Below are positions 22,029 to 32,740 of a stretch of DNA of 64,000 nucleotides, piece by piece (position 1 is the first letter of the stretch; the number at the start of each line of letters is the position of its first letter). A program made the position numbers and the translations under genes. Source of the stretch: Dipteronia dyeriana (Eukaryota; Streptophyta; Magnoliopsida; Sapindales; Sapindaceae); contig CM065296.1 in the NCBI GenBank assembly GCA_032871835.1, forward strand, positions 111,858,146 through 111,922,145. Reading direction: 5' to 3'. The notes beneath the pieces were generated by a model. The model saw only the letters and a list, made by a program, of their open reading frames with translations, made no database searches and was not told the DNA's origin.

Positions 22029-25000
22029 TAAGCTCGCGACATCCCCGTCGCGCTTTCATCCTTGTATCGTTGGATTTGCTCGGCGAATTGCCAAAGTGTA
22101 TCCCCTCTTTCCCAACTCGCTTCGCTATCGGGGAGGTTCTTCCATTTCACCAAGTACTCTGTGTAATTTGGGACACCTCTTCTCCGAATCACCCGGTCCG
22201 CCAGTATGCACTCCACGTCTTTGTCGAATGCGGTGACTACGGCAGTTGGCGCCCGTTTAGACTCTCCTCTGCTGGGATCTTCCATATCTGCATGGTATGG
22301 CTTAAGGAAACTTACATGGAAGACTGGATGGATCTTGAGTCTTGGTGGAAGTTGGACTTGGTAGGAGACCTTGCCTACTCGTTTGATGACAGGAAATGGG
22401 CCTTCATATTTTCTCACCAACCCTTTGTGCACTCGGCGTAGTGCCTTGAACTGTTGGGGTAGCAGCTTGATAAGCACCAAGTCTCCTTCATTAAACTCCA
22501 AGTGTCTCCTCCTTGTATCCTCCCATTTCTTCATTTTCCGGGCGGCTTTGTCTAAGCATGCTCGCGTGATATCGGCTTCTTCATGCCACTCTCTAGCGAG
22601 CTTGTGAGCCGCGGGGCTCTTTCCTCCATAGGTTGAGGCAATGGCTTGGGGGGTCATTGGTTGTTGTCCCATGACTATCTCGAAGGGGCTCTTGCCGGTA
22701 GCCTCGCTCCTTTGAAGGTTGAAAGAGAACTGGGCAACATCAAGCAACTTTGCCCAATCTTGTTGATGAGCGCTTACGTAATGTCTCAAGTATAGCTCCA
22801 ATAGCCCATTGAAGCGCTCAGTTTGCCCATCACTTTGGGGATGGAAGCTAGTTGAGAAGTTTAGATCTGTCCCCAACATTTTGAAGAGCTCCGTCCAGAA
22901 CCTCCCGGTGAATCGTGGGTCACGATCACTGATTATACTCTGTGGAACTCCCCATAGCTTCACAACATGTTTGAGGAAGAGGCGGGCAGCTTCCTCGGCT
23001 GTGCAATCCCTAGGGGCAGGTATGAAGGTGGCATATTTGCTGAACCGATCGATTACCACCATGATGCTCCCACACCCTTCGGATTTTGGAAGTGCAGAAA
23101 TAAAGTCCATAGAGACGCTCTCCCATGGTCTATCAGCTATAGGTAGGGGTTCAAGTAACCCTGCTGGACGTTGTTGTTCGACCTTGTCTTGTTGGCAAAC
23201 CAAGCAAGTCCGCACATAAGTGTCGACATCATCCCGCATCTGAGGCCAATAGTATGAGTTTTGGAGGAGCGCCAATGTACGAGTCATTCCTGGGTGACCA
23301 GCCCACTTGGAATCATGGCACTCCTTAATGATTTCCTTCCGGAGGTTACCCCACTTAGGCACATATACTCGATCTCCAGTAGTGAGGAGGACTCCGTCGT
23401 TTAGCCAAAATCGCCTTGTCTTCCCTTCGTTGGCCAGCTTGATCAGACTCCTGGCTAGAGGATCTTGTTGTAGGCCTTCCTTGATGCGGGTGATCAGAGT
23501 GCTTCGCGGTTGACTTGCACTCAATGTTGCAAGCTCTGCTTTCCGACTGAGTGCATCGGCCACAACATTGGCCTTACCTGGCTTGTACTCAAGTCGATAG
23601 TCGAACTCTGCTAGGAAATCCTGCCATCGTGCTTGCTTGGGGCTAAGCTTCTTTTGTGTCTGGAAGTAGCTTGTTGCAACATTGTCAGTCATTATGACGA
23701 AAGTGGTTCCAAGCAAGTAGTGTCGCCAAACTCTAAGGCAGTGAATGATGGCAGTCATCTCCTTTTCTTGGACAGTGTATCGCCGCTCCGTGTCGTTTAA
23801 CTTGCGGCTTTCAAAGGCAACTGGGCGGCCTTCTTGCATAAGGACACCTCCAATAGCAAAGTCCGAGGCATCTGTATGTACTTCAAATGCCTTGGTGTGG
23901 TCAGGGAGGACAAGTACCGGTTCTTCTGAGATAGCCTTCTTCAACTCTTCGAACGCAAGTTGGCACTTGTCAGACCATTGCCATACCTTATCCTTCTTGA
24001 GCATGTCCGTCAATGGGGCGGCTTTGGCTGAATAGCCTTGAATGAATCGCCGATAATAGTTGACTAGCCCCAGGAACGATCTCAACCCCGGCACTTTGGC
24101 GGGCGGTTCCCACTCTTGTACTGCCTTCACCTTGGCACCATCCATCATAAGCTTCCCATCCCATATCCGGTGGCCAAGGAACTCCACCTCTTGTTGGCCA
24201 AACGAGCACTTCTCCAACTTGACATAGAGCTCGTTCTCCCGAAGTACTTGGAAGACTTGCTTGAGGTGTTGGACATGCTCCTCGAGTGTCTGGCTATACA
24301 CCACAATGTCGTCTAAGTACACTACCACAAACCGGTCTAGGAAAGGATGGAAGAGTTTGTTCATAAGAGTACAGAACGTAGCTGGTGCGTTGGTGAGGCC
24401 AAATGGCATGACTAGGAATTCGAAAGCACCATATCTTGTCACACATGCCGTCTTGGGTTCATCTCCGACCGCGATGCGCACTTGATAGTATCCTGATCGA
24501 AGATCCAGCTTGGAGAAGTAGCATGCCTTGCCTAGCTGGTCAAAGAGATCGGCTATCAAAGGTATCGGGTACTTGTTCTTGATGGTGATCTTGTTCAGGG
24601 CCCGATAGTCGATGCACATGCGAAGCGTCCCATCTTTCTTTTTCTGAAATAGGACCGGAGCACCATATGGGGCTTTAGAGGGCCGAATGTAGCCCGAGTC
24701 GAGTAAGTCTTGGAGTTGCTTACGAAGCTCCTCCAATTCTGGTGGTGCCATGCGATAAGGCGCCATGGCGGGAGGCTTGGCACCAGGCTCCAACTCAATC
24801 TGATGATCCACCTCTCGCCTAGGTGGGAGTTTTTTCGGAAGCTCTTTTGGCATAACGTCCTTGTATTCTCCAAGAATATCTCGGACTTCGGTCGGCATCG
24901 GATCTGGGGAAGTGATTTGGTCTTCTCCATCGTTGAGCTCCCGGAGGGTGGCTAGGAAGCTAGGATCCTTCTTCAATCCCCTCTTGAACTGCAGGGCGGA

Positions 25001-26659
25001 CAACGTTTTGGACTCTGCCTTGGCTGTGCGTTCCGCTGGGACCATGCAAGTCTTGCTCCCATCGAGGATGCTGAGGGAGTTCCCGGCTGGGAAGGGGAAG
25101 GCGTGCACCTGATCGAAGAATTCCATGCCTAACACCACTTGGAAGTCGTCCATGGGTACGACAGAGAAATCAAGTTTTCCACTCCATGTTCCAAGGCCAA
25201 CTGGAACAGTCTTGGCAATGCCTGCAATTGGTTTTGCCGGTGAGTTGACAGCCTTAATCGTGCCTCCTCCACTGGTGATATTGAGGTCTAGCTTCTTGGC
25301 CTCGTCTATGGAGACAAAGTTATGAGTTGCCCCCGTATCTAGCATTGCACGGACAGCTTTGCCATTGATTGAGGCATTTACGAACATGAGCCCTTTCTTG
25401 GTGGAAGTTGACGGGGCACTATTGCTCTTGAGTGCACCAAGCTGTCTGAGTGACCCCATACCTGTCTCGTATCCTCCATCTTGGCTTTCTTCGTGTTGAG
25501 ACATTATGGCATTAAGGGTTTTCCGCTTGGGGCAATCTTTCACCCAATGCGGTCCGTCACAAATGAAACAAGGAGACTTAGGTTTAGGGGCTTCGGACTT
25601 ACCTTCGTTAGGCCTACGTCTGTCCGAGTTGAAAGACTTTCGTTGTCCTTCATCCTTGCGGCCTTGGTTCCTCTGCCCAAATCTATCTCCCCCACTTTTG
25701 CCTTGGGTGGCCTTCTTTTCTTTCGATTGGGTGGAGTAATCAGTGAGTGCTTCAGCTTCGGCAATAGCGATGTTTAGGTCTTGCACGTTTCTCCTTTCTA
25801 GCTCCACCCTTGCCCAATCCTTCAGACCATCCATGAAGTAGAAGAGCGAATCTTTCTCAGACATGTCTTCGATTTCAAGAGAAAGGGTAGTGAACTCCTT
25901 GACGTAGTCACTAATGCTACCCGTTTGCTTTAATCGACGAAGACGGCCTCGGGCCTCTTTCTCTGCATTTGTGGGACAGAATTGTCTTTTGAGTTCCTTC
26001 TTGAACTCTTCCCATGTGTTGATGGGGTTGATGCCTTTGCCCATGTCGCCATGCTTACGTCTCCACCATAGCTGAGCGGCATCCCGAAGAAATGTGGGTG
26101 CGTTTGCAATCTTGGTAGCATCATCACGAGCACCCTTGGCCTCAAAATATTGTTCAAGACCAAAAAGGAAGTTTTCGACCTCTGTGGCATTGCGAGTACC
26201 ATGGTATGTTGCTGGCGTGGGCACTTGAATGGCACTCAAGGTGCTAGTACTAGAGGTGGCAGTAAAGCCAACGGTTGGGCTAGTTTTGTGTGTAGCCCAT
26301 TCAGTGCGAACGTCGGACACTTCCGAGCGTATAGCCCGTAACTCTTGCTCTACAAAGCTACGGATGTTGCGGAACTCACGTGTGAGGTCCTCTTTGAGGC
26401 TCTTTTGGAACTCGTGGATGGTAGACTTGGTTGCTTGAGTGATTTCGCCATAGTCCGTCTCCACACAATCAAGACGGTCGACAACGTCGCTCAAGGTAGA
26501 CTCCATCCCTGATACGGCTTCCTCCAAGCCAACAATCCGATATTCCAAGGCTTCCGTGGATGGACCCTTGGACTTACTCCGCTTGGCATGGGGACGTTGC
26601 TCATCACGTCCACGCCCACGCTCTTCCGCTCTAGCAGCAACTTCGCTGTCGGATGCCAT
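22028..26659 (-). CDS. Gag-Pol polyprotein of chromovirus, 1543 aa, intact
   Basis: One uninterrupted frame from ATG 26659 to TAA 22028-22030. Gag spans about 1-360, with a predicted coiled coil near 35-115 and the retrotrans_gag core at 150-300. The nucleocapsid knuckle at 364-376 is [13 protein letters not shown], spaced CX2CX3HX4C, one residue shorter than the usual CX4H. Aspartic protease: DTG at 441-443. Reverse transcriptase 625-830 with YLDD at 781-784. RNase H starts at about 925 (TDAS 929-932). Integrase HHCC: H1115, H1122, C1152, C1155; core D1185, D1245, E1281 (35 residues between D and E). A GPF/Y-like module lies near 1415-1440. The chromodomain at about 1483-1532 ([17 protein letters not shown]) would guide integration to marked chromatin. 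No stop codon or frameshift, and every key residue is present, so the element may be competent. Confidence 0.97.
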   Translation of the reverse strand: MASDSEVAARAEERGRGRDEQRPHAKRSKSKGPSTEALEYRIVGLEEAVSGMESTLSDVVDRLDCVETDYGEITQATKSTIHEFQKSLKEDLTREFRNIRSFVEQELRAIRSEVSDVRTEWATHKTSPTVGFTATSSTSTLSAIQVPTPATYHGTRNATEVENFLFGLEQYFEAKGARDDATKIANAPTFLRDAAQLWWRRKHGDMGKGINPINTWEEFKKELKRQFCPTNAEKEARGRLRRLKQTGSISDYVKEFTTLSLEIEDMSEKDSLFYFMDGLKDWARVELERRNVQDLNIAIAEAEALTDYSTQSKEKKATQGKSGGDRFGQRNQGRKDEGQRKSFNSDRRRPNEGKSEAPKPKSPCFICDGPHWVKDCPKRKTLNAIMSQHEESQDGGYETGMGSLRQLGALKSNSAPSTSTKKGLMFVNASINGKAVRAMLDTGATHNFVSIDEAKKLDLNITSGGGTIKAVNSPAKPIAGIAKTVPVGLGTWSGKLDFSVVPMDDFQVVLGMEFFDQVHAFPFPAGNSLSILDGSKTCMVPAERTAKAESKTLSALQFKRGLKKDPSFLATLRELNDGEDQITSPDPMPTEVRDILGEYKDVMPKELPKKLPPRREVDHQIELEPGAKPPAMAPYRMAPPELEELRKQLQDLLDSGYIRPSKAPYGAPVLFQKKKDGTLRMCIDYRALNKITIKNKYPIPLIADLFDQLGKACYFSKLDLRSGYYQVRIAVGDEPKTACVTRYGAFEFLVMPFGLTNAPATFCTLMNKLFHPFLDRFVVVYLDDIVVYSQTLEEHVQHLKQVFQVLRENELYVKLEKCSFGQQEVEFLGHRIWDGKLMMDGAKVKAVQEWEPPAKVPGLRSFLGLVNYYRRFIQGYSAKAAPLTDMLKKDKVWQWSDKCQLAFEELKKAISEEPVLVLPDHTKAFEVHTDASDFAIGGVLMQEGRPVAFESRKLNDTERRYTVQEKEMTAIIHCLRVWRHYLLGTTFVIMTDNVATSYFQTQKKLSPKQARWQDFLAEFDYRLEYKPGKANVVADALSRKAELATLSASQPRSTLITRIKEGLQQDPLARSLIKLANEGKTRRFWLNDGVLLTTGDRVYVPKWGNLRKEIIKECHDSKWAGHPGMTRTLALLQNSYYWPQMRDDVDTYVRTCLVCQQDKVEQQRPAGLLEPLPIADRPWESVSMDFISALPKSEGCGSIMVVIDRFSKYATFIPAPRDCTAEEAARLFLKHVVKLWGVPQSIISDRDPRFTGRFWTELFKMLGTDLNFSTSFHPQSDGQTERFNGLLELYLRHYVSAHQQDWAKLLDVAQFSFNLQRSEATGKSPFEIVMGQQPMTPQAIASTYGGKSPAAHKLAREWHEEADITRACLDKAARKMKKWEDTRRRHLEFNEGDLVLIKLLPQQFKALRRVHKGLVRKYEGPFPVIKRVGKVSYQVQLPPRLKIHPVFHVSFLKPYHADMEDPSRGESKRAPTAVVTAFDKDVECILADRVIRRRGVPNYTEYLVKWKNLPDSEASWERGDTLWQFAEQIQRYKDESATGMSRA

Positions 26660-26686
26660 TGCTTCACGACCTAGTTGTGGTTGCTT

Positions 26687-26704
26687 AACCAGGCTTTGAT
26701 ACCA
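26687..26704 (-). other. Primer binding site for tRNA-iMet
   Basis: Two bases inside the 5' LTR the minus strand reads TGGTATCAAAGCCTGGTT. This is complementary to the 3' end of initiator tRNA-Met (with CCA) at 17 of 18 positions when compared with the tRNA gene at 31579-31650. Confidence 0.9.
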
Positions 26705-26706
26705 AC

Positions 26707-27203
26707 TGTCACGGGGTTAAAGTTTGCGCAGCTAACCCGTGCGGCACTTAGACAATTTCTGGGCGAGATTGCTAAGTAAGCCTTGCTTGATCACTCTCAA
26801 AGGCTAGAGAGACTAGAGAAGGACTAGAAGAGCTTTGTAGGAAAATAATGCAAAGTGTATTGCTAAGAGAAAGCTTTACAATGCTTTGAGTATTCTTTGC
26901 TTGGATGCTTTACAAATGAGAGGGGCTAGCTATTTATAGTGGTTCACCCCCTCCATGAATGTTCTAGACTACTCTAGGAGATTGAGTCTCTAGAATATTC
27001 TACATGTATCTAGTATTCATAACCCTAGATATTTACAAGAGGGTTCTAGAATGTTACTAGAGTCTTCCAAGGTTGACCTTGCTAGATGAGTGGAGAAGAC
27101 TCTAGAATCTCCCAAGGGCTTGAGCCTAACTTTGGGCTTTGCTTTGGGCTTTGCTTTGGGCTTTGCTTGGGCTCCTTGGATCAGAATTGAGCGGGCCGTG
27201 ACA
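26707..27203 (-). repeat. 5' LTR of the gypsy element
   Basis: 497 bp and apparently identical to 21520-22016. It carries the promoter of the element. Confidence 0.95.
26931..26940 (-). promoter_or_regulatory. TATA box in the 5' LTR
   Basis: The minus strand reads actATAAATA within 'ccactataaatagc'. The same box is at 21744-21753 in the 3' LTR. Its position about 235 bp before the PBS-side end of the LTR is suitable for a U3/R boundary. Confidence 0.65.
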
Positions 27204-27434
27204 AGTAGCTCCAGTCAGAGCTCCAACAATTCCGTACGTTAGAAACCTCAACGACGACTTCCGCTCCGCATTTCGCACCACTGTAGCTTCGTCCAACATG
27301 ATCGACTGGGAGGCTATGATCGGCTCCTTCTTGGAACCTCCCGAAACGACATCGGAATTGAAAAACCTCCTCCGATTATTAATGTTCTTTGATAAAATCG
27401 AAGTTATTCGAGGTCTTACGACGTTCGACGACAT

Positions 27435-28374
27435 GTTTTTGCGTTCGTGTCTCTATAGAGAGAGAGAGAGAAATTATGCTTATTTAGGAGTGTTTTGAAA
27501 AAAGAGATTACAATGTGTATGATAAAAGTACCGAGTCTTTTCCTGTTGTACAAGATATTACAGAGTTCCTAGTAATATATACAATCAACTTTTCACCACG
27601 CTAAAAGCATTTTTGAAATCTTAGCCAATCACAATTGGACAACTGATTTCAGTTAGACTAACGATTAACAAACTTTCGTAACAGCTAACAAACTTTCTCA
27701 ACTTCCAAGCTTAATTAGACTGTAATGAAACAACTGGTTAACGTTTTCCTTCCATCACCGTTAACATTAGTTTGCTGATTGTATCTTTAGCTTGCTTCTT
27801 TATGCTTAGAATACTTGCTGGCTTATCACATGAACCACCAGAATCTCCATGGTTATCATGGGAGTCGGTGTTAGTAAAATATCGGGTTGGTTTTTGGTAA
27901 CACACTTTCCAATCACCCACCAAAATTTTAAGTCGGTGAATGACTCGAATAATACGTATCGAATGGTAAATGGGTCGAATTCGATTTTATTCAACCCAAA
28001 TTTGCCCATTACCTAATTTAATGGGTAACCCAAAACCTAACCTGTTCTATATTCAAACTTTTTTGGATTCAAATTTATCTAAACTGCCTAAGTAGGGGAA
28101 AACCCTATCTTTGGTCGGTCGCGCTACTCCGATCAAATCGGTCATTACAGGCTCTTTTGTACATTCTTTCATGATCTACAAATGGTCGTCTTCTTTGCTG
28201 CGGTTAGGTAATCGTCAGTTGAGAATTTTTTTATGAACAGGTTCTTGTGAGAATACTAATAAATTGATTCGGATTGCTTGGGATCCGTTGTTGTAAGTTT
28301 TTGCTAGGAATCAAAGTTCCAATTTAAAAAACAAAAATCAAAAAAGAGAATTTAATTCCTTAGTTAAAATAAGA
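27435..28374. other. Promoter side of the TIM50-like gene and intergenic DNA
   Basis: 27455-27472 is a (GA)n stretch in the likely 5' UTR of the minus-strand TIM50-like gene. 27900-28080 has low-complexity 'gggtaacccaaaacc'-type words, shared with 2330-2460. No other gene seen. Confidence 0.4.
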
Positions 28375-28430
28375 AAGGAGAAAATATGTTTCCTTTTGGA
28401 ACTTAAAACTTAAAACACATTAATCATAAA

Positions 28431-29802
28431 GGGTCGAAAATTTATATACCACTTTTTGGGAGTAGATTTGTGCAATTAGCACCACTTTAATAACTCTAGT
28501 TTAAATAACACTAAAGATGGGATTTGGACAAAAATACCCCCGCTCATCTATCTTTTTCTCTTATCAGTCTTTTTCTTTTTTAATTCATAAACCACCATTG
28601 ATGAAGCTCCGAGCTCCATCAATGGAATTGTTGCCATTGACCGGTGAGTTGACGGACAAAACCATCGAAAAAACGTTCGTCTAATGCCAATCGTTATAAC
28701 TATAGTGTTTGTTTTCAGTTTCGAGCTGTGTAGAGAGAGAAACGAAACCAAACTCGGACCGTCGTCGATCCTTCATCATCAGATCTATGACGATCCATTG
28801 CGAATCTGATGAAACCGATGGCACCAACGAACTCGACGTCGTCCGATCTTTCAGATCCGACTATCTACGGAGTCGATGGGCACTATCGTAGGCTCGTCGC
28901 TTTCACCGTTGATGAAGGTCAAACAAACCTCCATCGCGATGAAGAAGAAGACGTAAAATGAATTAAGTATCGAAAAAGCATGAATAAGTCTCGAAAAACG
29001 CATGAATAAATCTCGAAAACGCATGAATAAGTCTCGGGTATTCATAAATAAGTCTTGAAATTGAGCAAATACGTATTCATAAATTAAGTCTCGAATAAGA
29101 GTAATAAGTCTCGGGTATTCATAAATTAAGTCTCGAATAAGTGCAGTAAGTCCCGGGTATTCATAAAAAAGTCTTGAATAAGTACAGTAAGTCCCAGGTA
29201 TTCATATATAAGTCTCGAATAAGAACAAATAAGTCTCGAAATTAAAAAAAAAAAAAAAAAAACAAAACTCAACATCAGCTACTGTTCATCTTCTCTGATT
29301 CGACAAACCCAAACTCAAACCCACCAATTCAAGATTCAAACAAACCCCCATTGAGATTCAACAAACTCACCATCCATATCAAAATCAACAAATTCACAAT
29401 AAAAACTAAATTGAAAACTCAAAATCAACCAAAACAAAATTAATATCTCATAATCAACGAAATCAAATTTGAAATAAAACATCAAAAAACTTTTTTTTTT
29501 CAGAAATATTATCTTCAATCGCCACTGTTTTGTGGCCGATAACTCCTGTCAACCCAACTCCGTCTTCGTTCATTAGACGATGGAGGAAGAGAGAGAGAGA
29601 GGGATGGAGGGAAGGTGGGCGAGAGAGAGAGAGGGGTAGTCTGAGAGAATGGGAAGAAAGAAAAAGTAAAAAAACAAGATAAAAACGAGTATTGGCATTT
29701 TAGTCTCATCACTTACTTTGGTGCTAATAAAACATGAGTTATTTAAGTTGTGTTAGTTACACAAATCAAAATTGAAAAAGTACTATATACCCCTATTTCC
29801 TC
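28431..29802. mobile_element. 1.37-kb Pack-MULE-like TIR element
   Basis: It has a 10-bp target duplication 'taatcataaa' (28421-28430 and 29803-29812), the size range expected for Mutator-like elements. The TIRs are about 100 bp and imperfect: left 'tatataccactttttggg', then 'gatttgtgcaattagcacca', then 'ctttaataactc'; the right end on the reverse strand has 'tatatagtactttttca', then 'gatttgtgtaactaacac', then 'cttaaataactc'. Inside is GC-richer, exon-like DNA (28720-28950) with (GA)n and CpG-rich Ser/Asp-type codons, suggesting a captured 5' exon of unknown source, then a tandem array and another GC-richer end (29520-29640). Confidence 0.8.
28961..29250 (+). repeat. 'aagtctcgaataag' tandem array in the Pack-MULE-like element
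   Basis: Units of about 17-50 bp built from 'aataagtctcga' and 'gggtattcataaa', followed by a poly-A run (29247-29265). Confidence 0.85.
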
Positions 29803-29933
29803 TAATCATAAATCAAGAAGAAAGTTCTTTTTCCCTTATAAAAGTGAACCCCTGATTTATCTATCCATAAGAAAATTTACTTGGCAATATCAAATTCATT
29901 GGTAATACTGTAGATACATTCACAATACTTACA

Positions 29934-30118
29934 TAATCTTTTATTTATTTAATCTCAAACATCTTTTTTAATAATAATAATTTATTTATATTGTCTTCTT
30001 TTTTTTATGATATCTAACCCATATAGATAATCTTTTATTTATTTAATCTCAAACATCTTTTTTAATAATAATAATTTATTTATATTGTCTTTTTTTTTAT
30101 GATATCTAACCCATATAG
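29934..30118 (+). repeat. Tandem duplication, about 93 bp times two
   Basis: 'ataatcttttatttattt' to 'gatatctaacccatatag' occurs twice back to back, with only a T-run length difference. The homologous flank at 32325-32410 has one copy. Confidence 0.9.
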
Positions 30119-31039
30119 ATATTTCCACCAAATATTTACATAAATTTGAACTACCAAATAAATCCATTAATCCCATTATACAAATATTTACTTGGCACAA
30201 AAGGCAGTGCTTAGGTATAAATTATTACAAACGGACTACAAAACGAAACTGTAGACAGTGCACCCCATCCACACGTGCCATAAGCGCTTCATGGTAAGAA
30301 CTAATTCTTATTTTGCTACAAAAAATTTGTACTATGCAGTCTAATCTGAGTACCAGCAAATCTTTGATCCCTAAAGAAAATGTCTTCATTTGATCCATTA
30401 ACTTGTGTCTCACCTCGTATGTGAAGTTTCAAGAGCTACGAAGTGATAGAACTTAAACCTGAATTTATAGTAAAATATATACATAAATCTTGGAGGATTT
30501 AAATACACATTCATCTAGGGGTTTGTCATTTATGTTCATGTACTTGAAGGATACATGTATTTAGAGGGTTTATGTATTTAGATTATTGACTCAAATCAGC
30601 TGTTAAAAAATGGTATTCCAATTTGTTTCTAACCAACCAAATTAGAACATATGTCTATATTTAATTAATTTTTTCAACTTCTTCCATAAATATGGATACG
30701 TGTCCCAATTCAATTGGTTAAATACAAATTGAGAATGTATTTTAAGACACCTGATTTGAGTCCTTAACGTACGAGTAAGTTCTTTATATTATAGTTATGA
30801 AAGTGATCTGTAACTCTCCATTAAGTCCTACAAATAAATAACTCGGTGCTGTAGGCATTTGAGCAAATGAGGGGAAAACTGAAAAAATATCTGAGTGGTG
30901 GTGTGATACAAATATTCTATAGGTTCAGAGAGTTAATAGAATTTTATTCGTCCTCAAAATATTTTCTTCTTATTGTGTTTGAGTGAGTTCCCTCTTAAGT
31001 TTTCCAACATGAAGATCATAACTTGTGCCAGAGACTTAC

Positions 31040-31479
31040 ATTCTGTATAATAATAGCATAAAAAACACGGCGACTCAGCTCTAGCTCTCCGACAATAACC
31101 CCTGCAACAATTCCCTTGGCGCCGCGACTCCTAAATTTCAAGAAACTATCCAAAAACTCGTGCAAGGACGAGTCAATGACCACTGAACGCACCAAATGTA
31201 AACAACAATAGTAAAAAAAAAAAAAAACCACCTACCAAAAAATATATTTAGAGTTACAAATTCAATGGGAATTAAAAAATAAAATACCTTCTCTCCAGAA
31301 TTCTCTTGGGTTCAATTTACGCAACCTAGACAACTCTCTGTTCAAAAGATCCACAACTCTTTGTGACTCCAATGGATCCAGTCCTCCTTCGTCGGATGCT
31401 TGCCCGAGGGAATTGTGCCTAGTGTAGCTTTCTCTTCTACTCGTAAGGGAGAGAATGAATGCGTCTTGTGTTATTCCTC
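31040..31479 (-). pseudogene. ASCC2/CUE-like gene fragment (two exons)
   Basis: Exon A (about 31479-31288) reads SDEGGLDPLESQRVVDLLNR, then ELSRLRKLNPREFWRE, to a gtattt donor. Exon B (31182-31040), after 'gttcag', reads VVIDSSLHEFLDSFLKFRSR, then GAKGIVAGVIVGELELSRRV, to a gtaagt donor, with matching phase (G, then TG). This matches the start of the conserved N-terminal region of plant activating-signal-cointegrator subunit 2-like proteins that carry a CUE ubiquitin-binding domain. Compared with my memory of the family, seven residues are missing after FRSR and the tail of exon B departs from it. No start codon and no later exons are visible, so it is a partial copy. In Arabidopsis an ASCC2-like gene is, I believe, next to the homologue of the adjacent RRM-SPOC gene. 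Confidence 0.7.
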
Positions 31480-31542
31480 ACTTTTTTTTTACTTTTGAGA
31501 GTTCATTAATTTTTATTTTTTTTGATTAAATTTGTTAAAAGG

Positions 31543-31550
31543 AAAAAAAA
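31543..31550 (-). terminator. Pol III terminator of tRNA-iMet
   Basis: A run of eight T on the minus strand, 28 nt after the tRNA 3' end. Confidence 0.75.
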
Positions 31551-31578
31551 TATAATAGCAGAGGAAGCCACTCTAATG

Positions 31579-31650
31579 TATCAGAGCCTGGTTTCGATCC
31601 AGGGACCTGTGGGTTATGGGCCCACCACGCTTCCGCTGCGCCACTCTGAT
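31579..31650 (-). tRNA. Initiator tRNA-Met (CAT)
   Basis: 72 nt, no intron. Minus strand begins ATCAGAGTGGCGCAGCGG and has the A1:U72 weak first pair of eukaryotic initiators, anticodon CAT at 31618-31616 in the loop CCCATAACC with the stem GTGGG/CCCAC, and a T-loop ATCGAAA (initiator-type, A instead of T at the start). The last T-stem pair is swapped compared with the plant consensus as I remember it (stem CCTGG/CCAGG) but keeps pairing. CCA is not encoded. A T-run terminator follows. Likely functional. Confidence 0.97.
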
Positions 31651-32164
31651 TTCTTGATTCTGTAAGTTCTGGAAATATAAATATAGTTTAATATAGATGA
31701 TGTACAAATCTTGTAAATCATATGATCAAATACATAAATAATCATTTGATATTTTTCTTGTTTTTTAACAAAGCAAAAAAAAAAAAACATATGGTATAAG
31801 AAAATAATGATTTAATTTTTTTTTTCTTGTTACCTTTATTAGAAATCAGTATGTAGATAAAAGTTGAGATAATTCGGTGATAAACTTCTCACACTCATAC
31901 GTTAAAGTTTAGATACAAATCATAGCCCAATGAATAAAAGAACCGTTTAATTATGTAATATACTCAATAAAAGAAAATTTCAATAAATGCTTGATATTTC
32001 ATAATTGTGATTAGTAAAAAAATAAAAAAATAAAAGATTGATAATACTTCTAATTTCTAACATATCCCGATATCTCGATAATTATTTTTAGTGCCAATAT
32101 TAAATTGAATAATGAAGCAAACATATTCTAACATATCCACAAAACATTAAGATAGAATAAAAAA
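31651..32164. other. Intergenic AT-rich DNA upstream of tRNA-iMet
   Basis: No gene seen. Homopolymer A/T runs and a TA-rich context as expected upstream of a plant tRNA gene. Confidence 0.5.
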
Positions 32165-32734
32165 AATGGAGAAAATATGTTTCCTTTCGAGCAAGAACTC
32201 AAAACTTAAAACACTTCTCTTTCCATCATAAAAGCTCCCCTAATTGATCCATCCATGACGAAATTTACTTGGCATTATCAAATTCATTGGTAATATCGTA
32301 GATCATTGACAATAATTACATTATCTTTTATTTATTAAATCTCAAACAATTTGTTCTAATAATAATAATTTATTTATTTTAAAAAAAATATGATAACTAA
32401 CATATATATATATATGTATTTCCACCAAATATTTCCATAAATTCGAGCCACCAAATAAATCCATCAATGCAGTATTTACTTCGCACAAAAGGCAGTGCTC
32501 AGGTATAAATTATTACAAATAGACTACAAAACGAACTGTACACAGTACACCCCATCGACACTTGCCATAAGCGCTTCATAGTTCACGCTAAGAGCTAATA
32601 CTTGTTTTGCTACAAAAATTTTGTACTATGCAGAGTCTAAATCTGAGTACCAGCAAATTATTGATTCCTCAATGTCATCATTTGATCCATTAACTTCTGT
32701 CTCACCTCATAGGTGAAGTTCAAGAGCTATGAAG
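32165..32734. repeat. 3' flank of RRM-SPOC gene, uninterrupted copy of the duplication
   Basis: Corresponds to 28375-28430 plus 29803-30441. It ends seven bases from the RRM-SPOC stop codon, so it is largely 3' UTR and downstream DNA. It has no Pack-MULE insertion and is the empty site. Confidence 0.9.
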
Positions 32735-32740
32735 ATCATT

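Larger units (their letters stand above)
21520..27203 (-). mobile_element. Complete Ty3/gypsy chromovirus LTR retrotransposon
   Basis: 5684 bp, transcribed on the minus strand. The two 497-bp LTRs begin TGTCACGG and end CCGTGACA. A 4-bp target duplication AGTA (21516-21519 and 27204-27207) flanks it. A PBS, a polypurine tract and one intact polyprotein lie inside. The gag type and C-terminal chromodomain put it in the chromoviruses, probably the Galadriel lineage (from memory). It appears autonomous and young. Confidence 0.95.
20746..27434 (-). pseudogene. 5' exons of a TIM50-like gene, exon 1 split by a gypsy retrotransposon
   Basis: Exon 1 starts at ATG 27434 and reads MSSNVVRPRITSILSKN (mitochondrial presequence: Arg, Ser, Asn, no acids), then SSLRFLTYGIVGALTGAT, a membrane span. 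There it is cut by the retrotransposon (21520-27203) and resumes at 21519-21491 with AASGYATY before a gtagag donor. Exon 2 (20834-20746) reads TSYEIEEKIKSLRESVKYVV and ADDASAVG. With one 4-bp target copy removed, exon 1 is 256 nt (phase 1) and exon 2 is 89 nt (2 plus 87), so the frame is intact apart from the insertion. The FCP1-like domain exons are not on this side. The gene cannot make a full product; 3' exons of the same family are at 870-1439 on the other strand. The name rests on memory of plant TIM50. Confidence 0.8.
28375..30441. repeat. Duplicated 3' flank of the RRM-SPOC gene, copy with insertion
   Basis: 28375-28430 plus 29803-30441 correspond, in order and orientation, to 32165-32734, the DNA just downstream of the RRM-SPOC stop codon. 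Shared stretches include 'gagaaaatatgtttcctt', 'aatttacttggca', 'aaaggcagtgct', 'ggtataaattattacaaa' and 'tgatccattaactt'. The Pack-MULE-like element (28431-29802) interrupts only this copy. Confidence 0.9.

Noticed and set aside
22070..26438. Many plus-strand frames of 60-136 codons
   Set aside because: Antisense shadows of the intact gypsy polyprotein.
27126..27203. KAQSKAQSKAQS-type tail on the TIM50-like frame
   Set aside because: This part is LTR sequence read through the insertion border, not host coding sequence.
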